53,796 bases of DNA from Thermosipho japonicus (GTDB lineage: Bacteria > Thermotogota > Thermotogae > Thermotogales > Fervidobacteriaceae), in NCBI RefSeq assembly GCF_014201655.1, contig NZ_JACHEX010000006.1:1-53796 (forward strand), written 5' to 3'. Numbering within the stretch: the stretch's first letter is position 1; the number at the start of each line of letters is the position of its first letter. The position numbers and the translations under genes are program-made. Below the pieces are notes generated by a model. That model was not told the DNA's origin. It was given only the letters and a program-made list of their open reading frames with translations, and made no database searches. Below, in pieces: positions 36,194 through 43,646 of the stretch.

Positions 36194-36801
36194 AAATTTT
36201 CCCTCCAGAGTTTGTAGGAGTCTAAAAAGTCGTTTAGATCGAAGACTTCAAAACATATATATTTAAGATTTGGCATTAATTTCATGTATTCTTTTGAAAG
36301 TAAAAGGGTCTCTTTGTCAAGTTTTAGGTGATCTTGATCTCCTTTTACTCCCATTAAATGAAATTCTACGGTATTTTCGAAAAATTCTTTTGTTACTTTC
36401 ATGCCTAAAATGTGATGACCTATATCAAATACCGTTCTATTGTGTATTAAAATGTCCTTTTTTAGATTTTCTACGGAAATTTTGTCTGATTTTTTCAATA
36501 AAGGTTCTATACAATCTATTGGGTGGGCAACATAATTTAATATTGGTAAGTTACTTTCTTCAAAAAAATTAAATGCATCTTCAACGTTGTTTATACAGTC
36601 CGTTGGAAGGTGTACGGTATATTTTAGCCCATATTTTTTTGAGATTTTATAAAGTTCTGGAAGTTCATTTTTTAGCATATGCCTTGTTTCCTTGTCAAAT
36701 GAAAAAACAAGAAGTTCTACAAAATCGACTATTTCTGCAACTAGTTTAACATTTTCAAGATATCCACCTGGAATAAGCCATGAAGTGGTTCCTATTTTCA
36801 T
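36190..36801 (-). CDS. cbiR: CbiR-like cobamide-remodelling amidohydrolase (AP-endonuclease-2 superfamily)
   Basis: This 203-aa TIM-barrel protein has the N-terminus MKIGTTSWLIPGGYLENVK and metal-ligand-like positions in YTVHLPTD, NYVAHPID, VFDIGHHIL, VEFHLMGVKGDQDHLKLD and ICFEVFD, consistent with the xylose-isomerase/AP-endonuclease-2 superfamily. CbiR, known in Akkermansia, belongs to this superfamily and removes the nucleotide loop of cobamides so the lower ligand can be exchanged. It sits between cobU and cobS with 4-base overlaps on both sides, which strongly favours this role. Function by context and fold; alternative: another metal-dependent hydrolase of the operon. Confidence 0.68.
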   Translation of the reverse strand: MKIGTTSWLIPGGYLENVKLVAEIVDFVELLVFSFDKETRHMLKNELPELYKISKKYGLKYTVHLPTDCINNVEDAFNFFEESNLPILNYVAHPIDCIEPLLKKSDKISVENLKKDILIHNRTVFDIGHHILGMKVTKEFFENTVEFHLMGVKGDQDHLKLDKETLLLSKEYMKLMPNLKYICFEVFDLNDFLDSYKLWRENL

Positions 36802-37295
36802 TTTATTTTCACCCCTATTCCCGATACCATTAAATAAACATTATCTGAAATTGATGCAACTTTTTTATTGAGTAATCCCAAGCTGTCTACATATTTTCTT
36901 GAAAGACTGTTTTCAGGTATTATTCCCCATCCTACTTCGTTTGTGACGATGATTAAGTTGTAATTGACTCTTTGCAGTGAATCAATGAGTTTTTTTGTAT
37001 AGTATTCTATATCTTTTTCATAGTAAAATAGGTTTCCAAGATAGGTTGTGAGACAGTCAAGTATTGCAACTTCATATTTTTGATTTAGACTTTCAATGAT
37101 TTTGTAGATCTCTACAGGTTCTTCAAAGGTGTCAAAACCTATTCTTTCTTGTTTATGTTTTTCTATTCTTTTTTTCATCTCTTCATCAAAAGCAACACCA
37201 GTTGCAATGAATGCCTTTTTTTTAAAGTTTTCAGATAATTTTAAAGCAAAACTACTTTTTCCAGATTTTACACCACCAGTTATAAGGGTTATCAT
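36798..37295 (-). CDS. cobU: adenosylcobinamide kinase / guanylyltransferase CobU
   Basis: This 165-aa bifunctional enzyme phosphorylates cobinamide and converts the product to cobinamide-GDP. The N-terminal P-loop ITLITGGVKSGKSSFALKL, the segment AFIATGVAFDEEMKKRIEKHKQERI (with His guanylylation site), VAILDCLTTYLGNL and IIVTNEVGWGIIPE are diagnostic. It overlaps cobT and the CbiR-like gene by 4 bases each. Confidence 0.94.
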   Translation of the reverse strand: MITLITGGVKSGKSSFALKLSENFKKKAFIATGVAFDEEMKKRIEKHKQERIGFDTFEEPVEIYKIIESLNQKYEVAILDCLTTYLGNLFYYEKDIEYYTKKLIDSLQRVNYNLIIVTNEVGWGIIPENSLSRKYVDSLGLLNKKVASISDNVYLMVSGIGVKIK

Positions 37296-38233
37296 GATAT
37301 CACCTTTTCATTTTTAAAGTTAAAATATTTTATAGCGGCTTCTATTAAATAAACAGATAAAGCTGCGCCAGTTCCTTCTCCAAGTCTCATATCAAGATCT
37401 AAAATAGGTCTTACACCTAGGCTATCTAAAATGACTTTGTGCCCTTTAACTTTTGATAAATGTCCGAAAAAGGCGTAATCTAAAACTCTTTCATTTATCT
37501 TGTATGCTAGATAAAATCCAGCGGTTGTTGGAAATCCATCTATAACCACAGGAACTTTGTTTTGAAAAGCGCCTAAAATAAAACCTGCCATTTGGCCTAT
37601 GCAATATCCGCCAACCTTTGAGAGGACATCAATTGGATCATTTGGGTTTGGTCTATTTATTTTCAAAGCTTTTTTTACAATATTTCTTTTCTTTATTACG
37701 GAAGAAGGAGGTATAGGTGTTCCAATATCAGTTATTTTATCCACATCAAAACCAAATGCGGCAAATATTGCGGTTGCTGTTGTTGTATTACCAATACCTT
37801 TGTCACCTATTACAAGTAAATCAGCCCCTTGTTTTATGGCTTTTTTTGCAACTTTCATTCCATAGTCAATACATGTAATTGCTTCTTCTCTTGTCATTGA
37901 AGGTCCCTTTGAAAAGTCTTTTGTACCATGTCCTACTTTCATTTTTATCAATGAAGGATTATCTTCAAAATCATAATCTACACCACTATCCACCACAAAA
38001 AATTTAAGACCCATATGCCTTGCAAAGACGTTTATGCCTGCGCCACCTTTAAAATAATTGAGAACCATTTGATAGGTGACATTTTTAGGATATGCGGAAA
38101 CTCCGTTTTGTACTACTCCATGATCTGCTGCAAATACATAAACTCTTTTGTCCTTGAACATTGGCAATGGAGTTTGCTTTTTAATTTTAAAAAGTTTATT
38201 AGCAATTTCTTCAAGGTACCCCGCCTCTTTCAT
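37292..38233 (-). CDS. cobT: nicotinate-nucleotide:dimethylbenzimidazole phosphoribosyltransferase CobT
   Basis: This 313-aa enzyme activates the lower-ligand base as alpha-ribazole phosphate. Family segments are VYVFAADHGVVQNGVSAYPKNVTYQMV, GGAGINVFARHMG, LLVIGDKGIGNTTTATAIFA and PVVIDGFPTTAGFYLAYK; the catalytic Glu region near the end is LDMRLGEGTGAALSV. It is about 35 residues shorter at the N-terminus than the Salmonella enzyme. It overlaps both neighbours by 4 bases. Confidence 0.94.
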   Translation of the reverse strand: MKEAGYLEEIANKLFKIKKQTPLPMFKDKRVYVFAADHGVVQNGVSAYPKNVTYQMVLNYFKGGAGINVFARHMGLKFFVVDSGVDYDFEDNPSLIKMKVGHGTKDFSKGPSMTREEAITCIDYGMKVAKKAIKQGADLLVIGDKGIGNTTTATAIFAAFGFDVDKITDIGTPIPPSSVIKKRNIVKKALKINRPNPNDPIDVLSKVGGYCIGQMAGFILGAFQNKVPVVIDGFPTTAGFYLAYKINERVLDYAFFGHLSKVKGHKVILDSLGVRPILDLDMRLGEGTGAALSVYLIEAAIKYFNFKNEKVIS

Positions 38234-38613
38234 TTTAATTCCCCCTTGAGTATGTTTGAAACTATTTTTGAAAATTTATCGAAATTATCTATATAATATA
38301 GATTAGTCTGTACTTTTAAATCTGAACTGCCAAACCCTTTAGGACCTGTAAAAAATTGAGACATGTAGAGTGAAATCTTTTCCTCGCATTTTGTATTTGA
38401 AGAAACCATTATAACTGATTTTACGCTTGATTTATCGAGAAGATAGTCAATATGCCAGTGTAACTTTTTAGATTTTGACAGGTGTCTAGATACTCTTTTT
38501 TCGAGGTTGTTCATAGCAGAGCCCACATATACGTAAGTACCTTTTTTTAGATTCCATTTTTTAATTTCAATATCCATTGGTAATTCGATTAATAGTAAGT
38601 AGCATCCTTTCAT
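38230..38613 (-). CDS. DUF123 / GIY-YIG-like nuclease-fold protein
   Basis: This 127-aa protein has GTYVYVGSAMNNLEKRVSRHLSKSKKLHWHIDYLL, matching DUF123, a compact GIY-YIG-related family (GTYVYVGS for the Y-Y core, followed by Arg/His residues). Two Cys occur at the start and in NTKCEEKIS. It is the first gene after the cobalamin riboswitch and is coupled to cobT by a 4-base overlap. No link between DUF123 and B12 is known to me, so it may be a passenger or have an unrecognised role. Confidence 0.8.
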   Translation of the reverse strand: MKGCYLLLIELPMDIEIKKWNLKKGTYVYVGSAMNNLEKRVSRHLSKSKKLHWHIDYLLDKSSVKSVIMVSSNTKCEEKISLYMSQFFTGPKGFGSSDLKVQTNLYYIDNFDKFSKIVSNILKGELK

Positions 38614-38640
38614 ATTTTCACCTTAATAAAAACAAAAATT

Positions 38641-38666
38641 TCCCCGAAATGCCCTAGCATTCGGGA
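38641..38666 (-). terminator. riboswitch expression-platform terminator
   Basis: On the minus strand CCCGAATGC and GCATTTCGGG pair around TAGG, followed by AAATTTTTGTTTTT. It lies between the B12 aptamer and the first operon gene and would be formed when the aptamer is occupied. Confidence 0.85.
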
Positions 38667-38670
38667 AGTA

Positions 38671-38829
38671 ACTTTCATCATAGGCAGGTCTCCCGGCTCC
38701 CGGATCAACCTACTCTCCACGCCTTCCCAGGAAATGCTCCCAGTGGCATTCTGTGGATTTCGTCCCCGGTTACGGTTGCTGGGCAGCCCCGGCCTTTCAC
38801 CGGTGTTCCCTTAGCCTATGATGGTTTTC
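38671..38829 (-). ncRNA. cobalamin (AdoCbl) riboswitch
   Basis: The minus strand shows the conserved cobalamin aptamer elements in order: AGGGAACACCGGTGAAAGGC, GGGGCTGCCC-GCAACCGTAA, GAATGCCACTGG (the universal GCCACTG core), GGGAAGGCG, and the B12 box AGCCGGGAGACCTGCC near 38684-38699. It precedes the nine-gene operon and a terminator, so it represses the operon when B12 is plentiful. Confidence 0.96.
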
Positions 38830-38832
38830 TAT

Positions 38833-38838
38833 ATTATA
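38833..38838 (-). promoter_or_regulatory. candidate -10 element of the cobalamin operon
   Basis: A minus-strand TATAAT lies just upstream of the riboswitch. The matching -35 would fall inside the tRNA terminator stem and is weak, so read-through from the tRNA gene may contribute. Confidence 0.45.
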
Positions 38839-38845
38839 TACTATA

Positions 38846-38869
38846 AAAGGCCGGATTACCCGGCCTTTT
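38846..38869 (-). terminator. terminator of the tRNA-Pro gene
   Basis: AAAAGGCCGG and CCGGCCTTTT pair around a 4-base loop directly after the tRNA CCA end on the minus strand, with a T-run. Confidence 0.88.
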
Positions 38870-38945
38870 GGTCGGGGTGACTGGACTTGAACCAGCGACC
38901 TCTTGCGCCCCATGCAAGCGCGCTAGCCAACTGCGCTACACCCCG
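38869..38945 (-). tRNA. tRNA-Pro (anticodon GGG)
   Basis: The 77-base cloverleaf has acceptor stem CGGGGTG/CACCCCG, D-arm GCGC-AGTTGGCTA-GCGC, anticodon stem CTTGC/GCAAG with loop ATGGGGC (GGG at positions 34-36), variable AGGTC, T-arm GCTGG-TTCAAGT-CCAGT, discriminator A and an encoded CCA. Confidence 0.96.
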
Positions 38946-38955
38946 ATACATTAAA

Positions 38956-38984
38956 ATTATATTCTATCTTTTTTTTTATGTCAA
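38956..38984 (-). promoter_or_regulatory. consensus promoter of tRNA-Pro
   Basis: On the minus strand a perfect TTGACA (38984-38979) and a perfect TATAAT (38961-38956) are separated by exactly 17 bases, about 11 bases before the tRNA 5' end. Confidence 0.92.
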
Positions 38985-39155
38985 ACAATGTAAAATTGTT
39001 GAATCTTGTAAAATATGCTTTTTTGATTTGTTCTTTGCTAAAAAGCATTAATTTTTGAAGAATCTTGAAATTAAAAATTATTGTATAAATCTGGAATCTT
39101 TATGTCGGATTTTTAGTTTTTTTTATGTTAAAATTAAACGTAGGAGGCGTTTTAG

Positions 39156-40628
39156 ATGTTTAGATTTTATCTAAAATATTTTTTAATTGCTTTTTTAATT
39201 TTTTTATTATTTCCTATGTTTTTTTATTATTTTTCGCATCCAAAAGGAGTGAAGATAGAAAAAGCAGAGAATGGAATAAAGCTTCCTATTTCAATGGTTT
39301 TAGATTCCAGGAAAACTATTAATCTGGAATTTAAAATTCCAAGCGGGTATAGATATATATATTTTCCATATGTTGAATGTTCATATATTAAAGTACATTC
39401 TTCAGGAAAATTGATAGGGAAATATGGATTTAATGACAGGAATGCTCATTCTTGGTTTATTCCGATGTTGTTTGAGATTCCAGAGAATATAAAAACTTTG
39501 GAAGTTGAAATCAGTGGAGTTTATTCAATTGGACTTGATGGTTTTTATTTGATAGATAGCAAAGAAAGGATAAAATACTTCTGTTTAAAATTTCTATCTG
39601 ATAATTTAATAAATATATCTATAGGACTAGTTTTAACACTTGGGATATTGCTTTTAATGCTTTCAAAAAATACGACACTTTCAAGAAAAAATGCATATAT
39701 ATATTTTGGACTTTCAAGTATTTTTGCCTCTATATGGGTTTTTGATCTTGTATCATTTGAAGCTTTTTGGTTTCCTATGAGGAAATTATTTATATCATTT
39801 GCATATTTTTCGCTTTTATTAATAATTGTTGGATTTGAAACTTATAACTTTTCAAAAGTTGGTAAAGTGGGAAAGATTGTAGCATTTTTGAATTTTACAG
39901 CGGGATTCTTACCTTTACTAACACTTTCTGAATACCAATTGAAAGTTGTTTCGACATACATATCTCCTCTTTTAATGATTGATGCATTGTATATAGTATA
40001 TATAACTTTTAGGGCATATATACCTCTTGATATGCTTTTTTCTTCATTTTTTGCGATAGCTGTATTTCATGATGCTTTAGTTATGATTTTGAAAGTTCCA
40101 ACAAGATTTTTTTCGCCGTATGGAATAATTGCAATTTATTTAAGTTTTGCGTCAAATATTCTTTTTGAATACAAAGAAAAATCTACGGAGGTAAATATAT
40201 TATATGCACAAAGTATTATAGATAAATTAACTGGGGCGTATAACAGAGGAGTTTTAAATAGTAATTTTTTGAAGAAAGGCGATGTGCTAGTTTTTGTTGA
40301 TCTAAATAAATTTAAGCAAATCAATGACACGCTGGGGCATGATGTCGGTGATAAGGTATTGCAAAAACTTTCAAGTATAATTAAGTCGAATATTAACTCT
40401 TCAGATCTTCTCATTAGGATGGGAGGCGATGAATTTTTAATTGTTTTGAAAAGTAAAGATGAGAATATAGCAGAAGATTTGATTAAAAAAATTTTTGAAG
40501 AATTTAAAAATTCTTTTGAATTTTCACCAACATTTTCATGGGGTATTTCAAAGATTGAAGATGATAATATAGACAATGCTATTAGGGATGCAGATGATTT
40601 AATGTATAAGATGAAAAGAAAAAAATAA
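39156..40628 (+). CDS. membrane-bound diguanylate cyclase (GGDEF)
   Basis: This 490-aa signalling protein begins with one membrane helix, then an extracytoplasmic beta-rich domain (about residues 30-145, similar in style to 7TMR-DISM sensors), about seven membrane helices (145-335) and a GGDEF domain (about 345-490). The active loop is intact: GGDEF near residue 422, with DLNKFKQINDTLGHDVGD upstream. The feedback RxxD I-site before it reads NSSD, so product inhibition is probably absent. It has a TAGGAGG ribosome site and meets the following minus-strand gene with no gap. Confidence 0.92.
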   Translation: MFRFYLKYFLIAFLIFLLFPMFFYYFSHPKGVKIEKAENGIKLPISMVLDSRKTINLEFKIPSGYRYIYFPYVECSYIKVHSSGKLIGKYGFNDRNAHSWFIPMLFEIPENIKTLEVEISGVYSIGLDGFYLIDSKERIKYFCLKFLSDNLINISIGLVLTLGILLLMLSKNTTLSRKNAYIYFGLSSIFASIWVFDLVSFEAFWFPMRKLFISFAYFSLLLIIVGFETYNFSKVGKVGKIVAFLNFTAGFLPLLTLSEYQLKVVSTYISPLLMIDALYIVYITFRAYIPLDMLFSSFFAIAVFHDALVMILKVPTRFFSPYGIIAIYLSFASNILFEYKEKSTEVNILYAQSIIDKLTGAYNRGVLNSNFLKKGDVLVFVDLNKFKQINDTLGHDVGDKVLQKLSSIIKSNINSSDLLIRMGGDEFLIVLKSKDENIAEDLIKKIFEEFKNSFEFSPTFSWGISKIEDDNIDNAIRDADDLMYKMKRKK

Positions 40629-41201
40629 TTATATAGTAATGCTTTTTTGGTATATATTCCAAAGATGCAGAGCAGGATCGTAGCTTTGTACAAAAAGATT
40701 TACTTTATTTTCTTTTAAAACTTTTTTTGTTTTGTTATTGTATGTAATAATAATCTTTCTTTTTTCATCGTATATAATGAATTTTTCATTTTTGAGTCTT
40801 TCAAGAAAGTATAAGAATAAAAGATCTATTATATTAGAATTAGAGAAAAATGAAGATATAAATACTCCATTGTATTCTAAAAAGTAAAGCTTTCTTTTAA
40901 TTTTTTCAAATTCATTCAATACATCTTTAGAAATTTTTCTAAGTGTTTTTTCTAAAAAGATATTTTTGGTAATAACATATTTTATAATTAGCGATTCAAT
41001 ATTTCTGATTTCAGAAAGAAATGGTAAAAAAACGGAATTGTCATGTATAAATTTTTTAGTAAATTCTATTTCAGAAAGATCGATAAGAATTGAATTTTTC
41101 CTTTCTTTTTTTAAGACAAAATCTGGTATTATGTTGTTTTTATAGCAAAATTGAATTAGTTTAAGCAGTCCATTAAAGGTTCCATCATATGATACCACCA
41201 T
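40629..41201 (-). CDS. DUF4130-like partner of a DNA-repair radical SAM protein
   Basis: This 190-aa protein starts MVVSYDGTFNGLLKLIQFCYKNNIIPDF, the characteristic opening of the DUF4130 family, often fused to or next to uracil-DNA-glycosylase. No UDG domain is fused here and the protein is shorter than the fused forms. It follows directly after the radical SAM gene (0-base gap), the family's usual partner. A role in DNA repair or base modification is inferred from this linkage; no catalytic motif is apparent. Confidence 0.75.
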   Translation of the reverse strand: MVVSYDGTFNGLLKLIQFCYKNNIIPDFVLKKERKNSILIDLSEIEFTKKFIHDNSVFLPFLSEIRNIESLIIKYVITKNIFLEKTLRKISKDVLNEFEKIKRKLYFLEYNGVFISSFFSNSNIIDLLFLYFLERLKNEKFIIYDEKRKIIITYNNKTKKVLKENKVNLFVQSYDPALHLWNIYQKSITI

Positions 41202-42362
41202 TTACAAGTCCCACCCATTTTGAGAAAATTCAAATAAAGGCATATAAGTCTTTGAATCTTTAAAGTTTTTTCCTTTAATAGTGATGAAGTTTTTTGCTTT
41301 TTTTAGAGAAATTCCTGCTTTTTTTAGAGTTTCAAAGTTAAGTATTCCATGTTTTCTTAGCATGATTATTTTTTGAGCAGATTTAAGGCCAATCCCGGGG
41401 ATCCTTATTAATTCATCAAATGTTGCTTTGAATATATCTATTGGAAAGAATTCTGGATGTTTGAGAGCCCACAAAGATTTTGGATCGATATTTAAATCCA
41501 GATTTTCACAGTTATCAAAAATTTCTTCTATAGAGTAATTGTAGAATCTTATGAGAAAATCTGTTTGATACAATCTGTGCTCTCTTAAGGAATTTTCACT
41601 CCTTTGTGGAAGCCTTTTATCTTTGTTTATGGCTATATATCCAGAATAATACACCCTTTTAAGTTTATATATTTTATAGAGTTTACTTGAAAACTCTATA
41701 ATTTTTTTATCTGATTCGTTAGTTGCCCCAACTATTATCTGTGTTGTTTGTCCCAAAGGAGAATAAGGCTTTACATGTGAATATTTCTTTTTTTCTTCAA
41801 TGTATTGAAGATATTTGATTGCGGAAGTTTGTAGTGGTTTTTGTATTGCTTCTGGCTTTTTTTCAGGTGCAAGATTAAAAAATGCATCTTTTTTTAAAAA
41901 TTCTACATTTATACTTACCCTGTCTGCGTACATCCCAGCCTTTTCAACTAACATTTCATCTGCTCCTGGAACTATTTTTAAGTGAATGTAGCCAGGAAAT
42001 TTTTCTTCTTCTCTTAGCTTTTTTGCAACGTTTACCAATTGCTCCATAGTATAGTTTGGATCCTTTATTATAGCCGAACTTAAAAAAAGACCTTCTATGT
42101 AATTTCTTTTGTAAAAATCCACAGTTAGTTTCACAACTTCATCCACTGTAAAACTTGCACGTTTTATATTATTTGATTTTCTGTTTATACAGTATGCACA
42201 ATCGTATATACATGCATTTGAAAATAATATTTTTAAGATAGGAACATACCTACCGCTTGCCACGCTGTAATACACAAAATCTTTTTTTCTCTCTCCAAAA
42301 GAGCATGAAACATCGTATTTTGCAGCAGCAGAAAGAATACTTAGTTTTTCCTCAAGTGTCAT
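41202..42362 (-). CDS. putative DNA modification/repair radical SAM protein (UDG-linked type)
   Basis: This 386-aa protein has the radical SAM cluster motif C51-x3-C55-x2-C58 (NACIYDCAYCINRK). Its N-terminus MTLEEKLSILSAAAKYDVSCSF matches the UDG-linked radical SAM family. Residues 330-380 hold a helix-hairpin-helix segment (IPGIGLKSAQKIIMLRKHGILNFETLKKAG), a DNA-binding element that supports action on DNA. The partner DUF4130-like gene follows immediately. The reaction catalysed is not known. Confidence 0.87.
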   Translation of the reverse strand: MTLEEKLSILSAAAKYDVSCSFGERKKDFVYYSVASGRYVPILKILFSNACIYDCAYCINRKSNNIKRASFTVDEVVKLTVDFYKRNYIEGLFLSSAIIKDPNYTMEQLVNVAKKLREEEKFPGYIHLKIVPGADEMLVEKAGMYADRVSINVEFLKKDAFFNLAPEKKPEAIQKPLQTSAIKYLQYIEEKKKYSHVKPYSPLGQTTQIIVGATNESDKKIIEFSSKLYKIYKLKRVYYSGYIAINKDKRLPQRSENSLREHRLYQTDFLIRFYNYSIEEIFDNCENLDLNIDPKSLWALKHPEFFPIDIFKATFDELIRIPGIGLKSAQKIIMLRKHGILNFETLKKAGISLKKAKNFITIKGKNFKDSKTYMPLFEFSQNGWDL

Positions 42363-42599
42363 ACCAACCCCTCCAAGTATACGTTTGTATATATTATATC
42401 ATGAAAAAATACATTTTTCAAAATTTTGAGATATAAAAGTTGTGTTGAAGTTGAGTTTTAAACAAATTTTATTTATTTTTAAAAGGCTAAAGATACTGGG
42501 AAGCTTGGCTACACAAGGATATGTATTATAAATATAGAAAAGTACTGAACTGATTTTTTGTGTGATAAGGAAAGGTTTGGTAGTATGAAACCTATCGAA

Positions 42600-42695
42600 C
42601 TAAGAACCGAAGGAGACAATTATCTCGGCTTGAATTCGCTTGATATTCTTTATTTGTTTTTTCAGATTTTTCTTTATATCCTCAAGTGTTTTCAT
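42600..42695 (-). pseudogene. remnant of a minimal nucleotidyltransferase (MNT-type antitoxin/toxin)
   Basis: The 31-codon reading frame MKTLEDIKKNLKKQ...AEIIVSFGS ends in a stop right where the active-site GS(Y)xRGE motif of nucleotidyltransferases should continue. It is therefore a truncated N-terminus. The rest of 42363-42599 holds nothing recognised. Confidence 0.5.
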
Positions 42696-42801
42696 TTTTT
42701 TACCTTCATGTCAGTTACTCTTTTAAAGTTTTGAACTCACAAAAACGATTTTCTGACTTCTAAAAAAGTAACGACAGGTTCTTTTCCAATACTTTTTCTA
42801 C

Positions 42802-42924
42802 TTATATTATATTTATTAATTTTTGGATGATTTTACTTTGGAAATAGCATTCAGAGATTTTCACAACTTCTCCTGAGTAAAAACCATATTTGTCTTTTTC
42901 AATTGTCACATAGAGCTCTATCAC
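42802..42924 (-). pseudogene. HicB/UPF0150-like antitoxin remnant
   Basis: Forty codons from GTG read VIELYVTIEKDKYGFYSGEVVKISECYFQSK, the first beta-hairpin of HicB-type proteins, and then stop. The C-terminal half and any HicA partner are missing. Confidence 0.5.
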
Positions 42925-43079
42925 TCTTTTACCTCTTCGAAAGTTATTAGTTATTATTTAAAATTCTCTGCGTTTAATTAATTGAACAAGTTTAAGTATC
43001 AAAACCTTTTCCATTTGTCACTTTTCCTTCTAGATATCTTTACATCAATAATACCAAAAAAGCAAGTGATAATGCTATC

Positions 43080-43472
43080 TTGCTATGATTTCCAAATTGT
43101 GAATGTTTTCATTTGGAATCTTATCGAAATCATTATCATAACTCACAACAATAAAATCGTACTTTGCAGATGCGATGTACTGATATACGCCTTTTGACTT
43201 GAATTTCAGTTTTCCTATTTTTTATCTTTGAGGTAATTGATGCCTACGCTCACCGTGAAAATTTATTCATCTTGAAGCTCTTTAAGAAATATAGGGTAAA
43301 GATCTTCTAACCTGTTCTTCGACAAGAACACATCTATATTGTGCGATGAAAAATCCGTAATTATCATGTTAATTATGCCAATGGTGATGATAAAATTCCA
43401 AATTCCCTCGAAGCGAATGATTCGATGAATAAGTTAGTATCGATCAAAACATCTTTTTTCTTTATTCTAGCA
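43080..43472 (-). pseudogene. PIN-domain (VapC-like) toxin pseudogene
   Basis: Three consecutive pieces in different frames resemble a PIN nuclease in order: KKDVLIDTNLFIESFASREFG (first catalytic Asp), MIITDFSSHNIDVFLSKNRL with EDLYPIFLKELQDE, and VYQYIASAKYDFIVVSYDNDFDKI followed by PNENIHNLEII (last acidic residues). Stops and frame changes separate them, so the gene is dead. The remaining bases up to 43646 are without a recognised gene. Confidence 0.7.
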
Positions 43473-43646
43473 TCTCGTATTGTCAGTAAATTCCATTGTG
43501 GTCTATATCATTAACTATCTTACTACAATCTTTCTTTTGTTGGAGAAAAACTTTATTTTCTTAGCAAAGTCAATGCGATTTTTACCCCCTTTTCTCAAAA
43601 ACATTATAATAACATACTAATTATGGCCTTCTCACTTTTTAATGTT

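Noticed and set aside
38671-38829. Possibility of a different structured RNA (for example RNase P or tmRNA)
   Set aside because: The GCCACTGG core, the B12 box and the downstream cob genes identify a cobalamin riboswitch.
40136-40693. 185-codon minus-strand open frame
   Set aside because: It is the shadow of the GGDEF domain; the plus frame has clear motifs.
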